Source of the DNA: Gammaproteobacteria bacterium | Lineage (GTDB): Bacteria > Pseudomonadota > Gammaproteobacteria > Chromatiales > Chromatiaceae | NCBI GenBank assembly: GCA_019136395.1 | Contig: JAGVUH010000523.1 | Span: 1 to 6,029, forward strand | Length of the DNA stretch: 6,029 nt | Direction of reading: 5' to 3' | Shown here: piece by piece, positions 4,744 through 6,029 of the stretch | Numbering within the stretch: the first letter of the stretch is position 1 | Layout: every line of letters begins with the position of its first letter | Notes under the pieces: generated by a model | What the model saw: the letters and a program-made list of their open reading frames with translations, nothing else | Told to the model about the DNA's origin: nothing | The model's database searches: none | Translations under genes and position numbers: made by a program

Positions 4744-6029
4744 ATGGGGAATCGCATAAAACTGGCGGGGGCTCTGCTTGCCCTGGCCACGGCACCGGCG
4801 TTGGGCGCCGAGGGGTTTTCCTGGGGTGGCGACTTTCGCTTCCGGATCGAGGCGTTGAATCACATCCCGACCGACCGCCCCCTGAACGCCGAGTTCTACC
4901 AGCTATATAATCGCGACCGCACGCGCCTCTGGGCCAAGTACGGCTTCAACGAAAACATCGACTTCTTCGCCCGCCTGGCCAACGAGTTCCGCTTCTTCGA
5001 CACCAGCGATGGACGCCAGGATCCGGGTACCTGGGAATTCCTCGGCGAGGTCACGCCGGACCAGTTTTACCTGGATGCGCGCAAGTTATTCGATGGCCTG
5101 ATCGACACCCGTCTGGGCCGGCAGGATTTTGTCTACGGCACCGGGAAGATTTTGTCCGATGGCACGCCGCTCGATGGGTCCCGGACCTTCTTCGCCGACG
5201 GCGCCAAGGTGACCTTCAACTTCGAGGGCCACAGCCTCGACCTGTTGGGCCTTTACACCGCCCAGCAACCCCAGCCGGTGATCAACAATCAGGACACCAA
5301 CCTGATCGAGTCCGATCAGTGGGCCGCGGGCCTGTATGGCAAATACAACCGCTTCGAGCAGGTCCCCTTCGAGTACTACTGGATCTACAAGCAAGAGTAC
5401 GACACGGCCACCAGCTATAAGGCCGCCGGCAAGTTTGTCCTCGCCGATGCCGACTTCAGCACCTTTGGCTTCCGCGTCATGCCCAAATTCGGTTATGGGT
5501 TGACGGGCAATCTGGAGGTCGCCACCCAGGCGGGCACTCACGGCGAGGATGACGTCAACGGCACGATGGTGGATACCAGCCTGTCCTTCGCCCCCCCCGG
5601 TTTTCTGCCCGATTTCAAGCCCCTGCTGAAGGTCGGCTACTGGTACCTCTCGGGTAACGAGCCGGATTCCACCCGCAACGAGGGCTGGCATCCGGTTTAT
5701 GGCCGCCAGCCCCAGGACAACTGGGGCGAACTGCTCGGCTATACCCTCGTTGGCAGCCAGTACTCGATCTTTGGCTGGAGCAACTTCTCGACCCCCTTCG
5801 TTACCCTGGAGGCCTCGCCCCTCCAGAAAACCCGCCTGATCCTGCGCTACTCCTGGGTCGGGGCCGAGCAGGATGACGGCCTGGGCGGCGGGGATGGCAC
5901 CGATCGCGGCGACCTCTTCTTCGCCCTCTTTACCTTCGAGTTCAATCCTCAGCTCAAGGGTCATCTCTGGGGTGAGTGGTTCGATCCGGGTGACTACTAC
6001 GCGGACACGGCGCGGGGCGACAGCTTCCT
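4744..6029 (+). CDS. Outer-membrane beta-barrel protein, alginate-export (AlgE-like) type, N-terminal part
   Basis: Hand translation from ATG 4744 gives 428 residues still open at the right edge; no in-frame start exists just upstream. It begins with a Sec signal peptide: MGNRIK, a hydrophobic core LAGALLALATAPAL, and likely cleavage after LGA near residue 22. The mature part is rich in aromatic residues with alternating short strands and Asp/Gly turns, as in barrels. Segments resembling the alginate-export domain are FRFRIEAL (30-37), NRDRTRLWAKYGFNENIDFFARL (55-77), RLGRQDFVYGTGKIL (122-136) and, after the DGSRTFF segment, a GAKVTF strand. Proteins of this domain in many bacteria have no link to alginate, so the substrate is unknown; it may be a porin or an exporter of a polysaccharide. 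The Shine-Dalgarno is poor (AAGAAG 2 nt or GAGG 12 nt upstream). It appears separately transcribed from aroF. Confidence 0.85.
   Translation, partial: MGNRIKLAGALLALATAPALGAEGFSWGGDFRFRIEALNHIPTDRPLNAEFYQLYNRDRTRLWAKYGFNENIDFFARLANEFRFFDTSDGRQDPGTWEFLGEVTPDQFYLDARKLFDGLIDTRLGRQDFVYGTGKILSDGTPLDGSRTFFADGAKVTFNFEGHSLDLLGLYTAQQPQPVINNQDTNLIESDQWAAGLYGKYNRFEQVPFEYYWIYKQEYDTATSYKAAGKFVLADADFSTFGFRVMPKFGYGLTGNLEVATQAGTHGEDDVNGTMVDTSLSFAPPGFLPDFKPLLKVGYWYLSGNEPDSTRNEGWHPVYGRQPQDNWGELLGYTLVGSQYSIFGWSNFSTPFVTLEASPLQKTRLILRYSWVGAEQDDGLGGGDGTDRGDLFFALFTFEFNPQLKGHLWGEWFDPGDYYADTARGDSF

Noticed and set aside
5086..5964. Long minus-strand ORF (292 codons) opposite the barrel gene
   Set aside because: Its product has no recognisable motif and is low-complexity (Gly/Leu/Val/Glu-rich). 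The plus-strand frame has a signal peptide and family-like segments, so this is an antisense shadow in GC-rich DNA.

Overview
The window (about 6 kb, GC-rich, tightly packed) looks chromosomal and most likely proteobacterial. The AroF-type DAHP synthase, the fused IorA/IorB oxidoreductase and the outer-membrane barrel protein with a Sec signal peptide fit a gammaproteobacterium, possibly an anaerobe or purple sulfur-type phototroph. The exact lineage is inference. No rRNA, tRNA, CRISPR array, insertion sequence or phage gene was seen.

Layout. On the minus strand, from about 3.2 kb down to the left edge, lies a compact operon: iorA (indolepyruvate:ferredoxin oxidoreductase alpha), a possible 52-residue small ORF, iorB (beta subunit), and the first 192 residues of a class II (plant/mycobacterial-type) DAHP synthase that runs off the left edge. 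The joints are very tight: two ATGA overlaps flank the small ORF, and a TGA-ATG abutment separates iorB from the DAHP synthase. This implies one translationally coupled transcript, probably started from a TATAAT-like element near 3254-3259. Across a 235-bp divergent gap, the plus strand carries a complete class I DAHP synthase most like Tyr-sensitive AroF (3450-4535), followed by a hairpin/T-tract terminator candidate. After a 208-bp gap with a second strong hairpin, an alginate-export-type outer-membrane beta-barrel gene begins at 4744 and runs off the right edge.

How the genes fit together. DAHP synthase catalyses the committed step of the shikimate pathway. IorAB interconverts aryl pyruvates (indolepyruvate, phenylpyruvate, 4-hydroxyphenylpyruvate) and arylacetyl-CoA plus CO2 with ferredoxin. 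The most unusual feature is that two evolutionarily unrelated DAHP synthases flank an aryl-pyruvate oxidoreductase, one of them co-transcribed with it. This looks like an aromatic amino acid module able to switch between de novo synthesis and salvage or breakdown of aryl acids; that linkage is inference. The barrel protein appears to be a separate transcription unit with unknown substrate.
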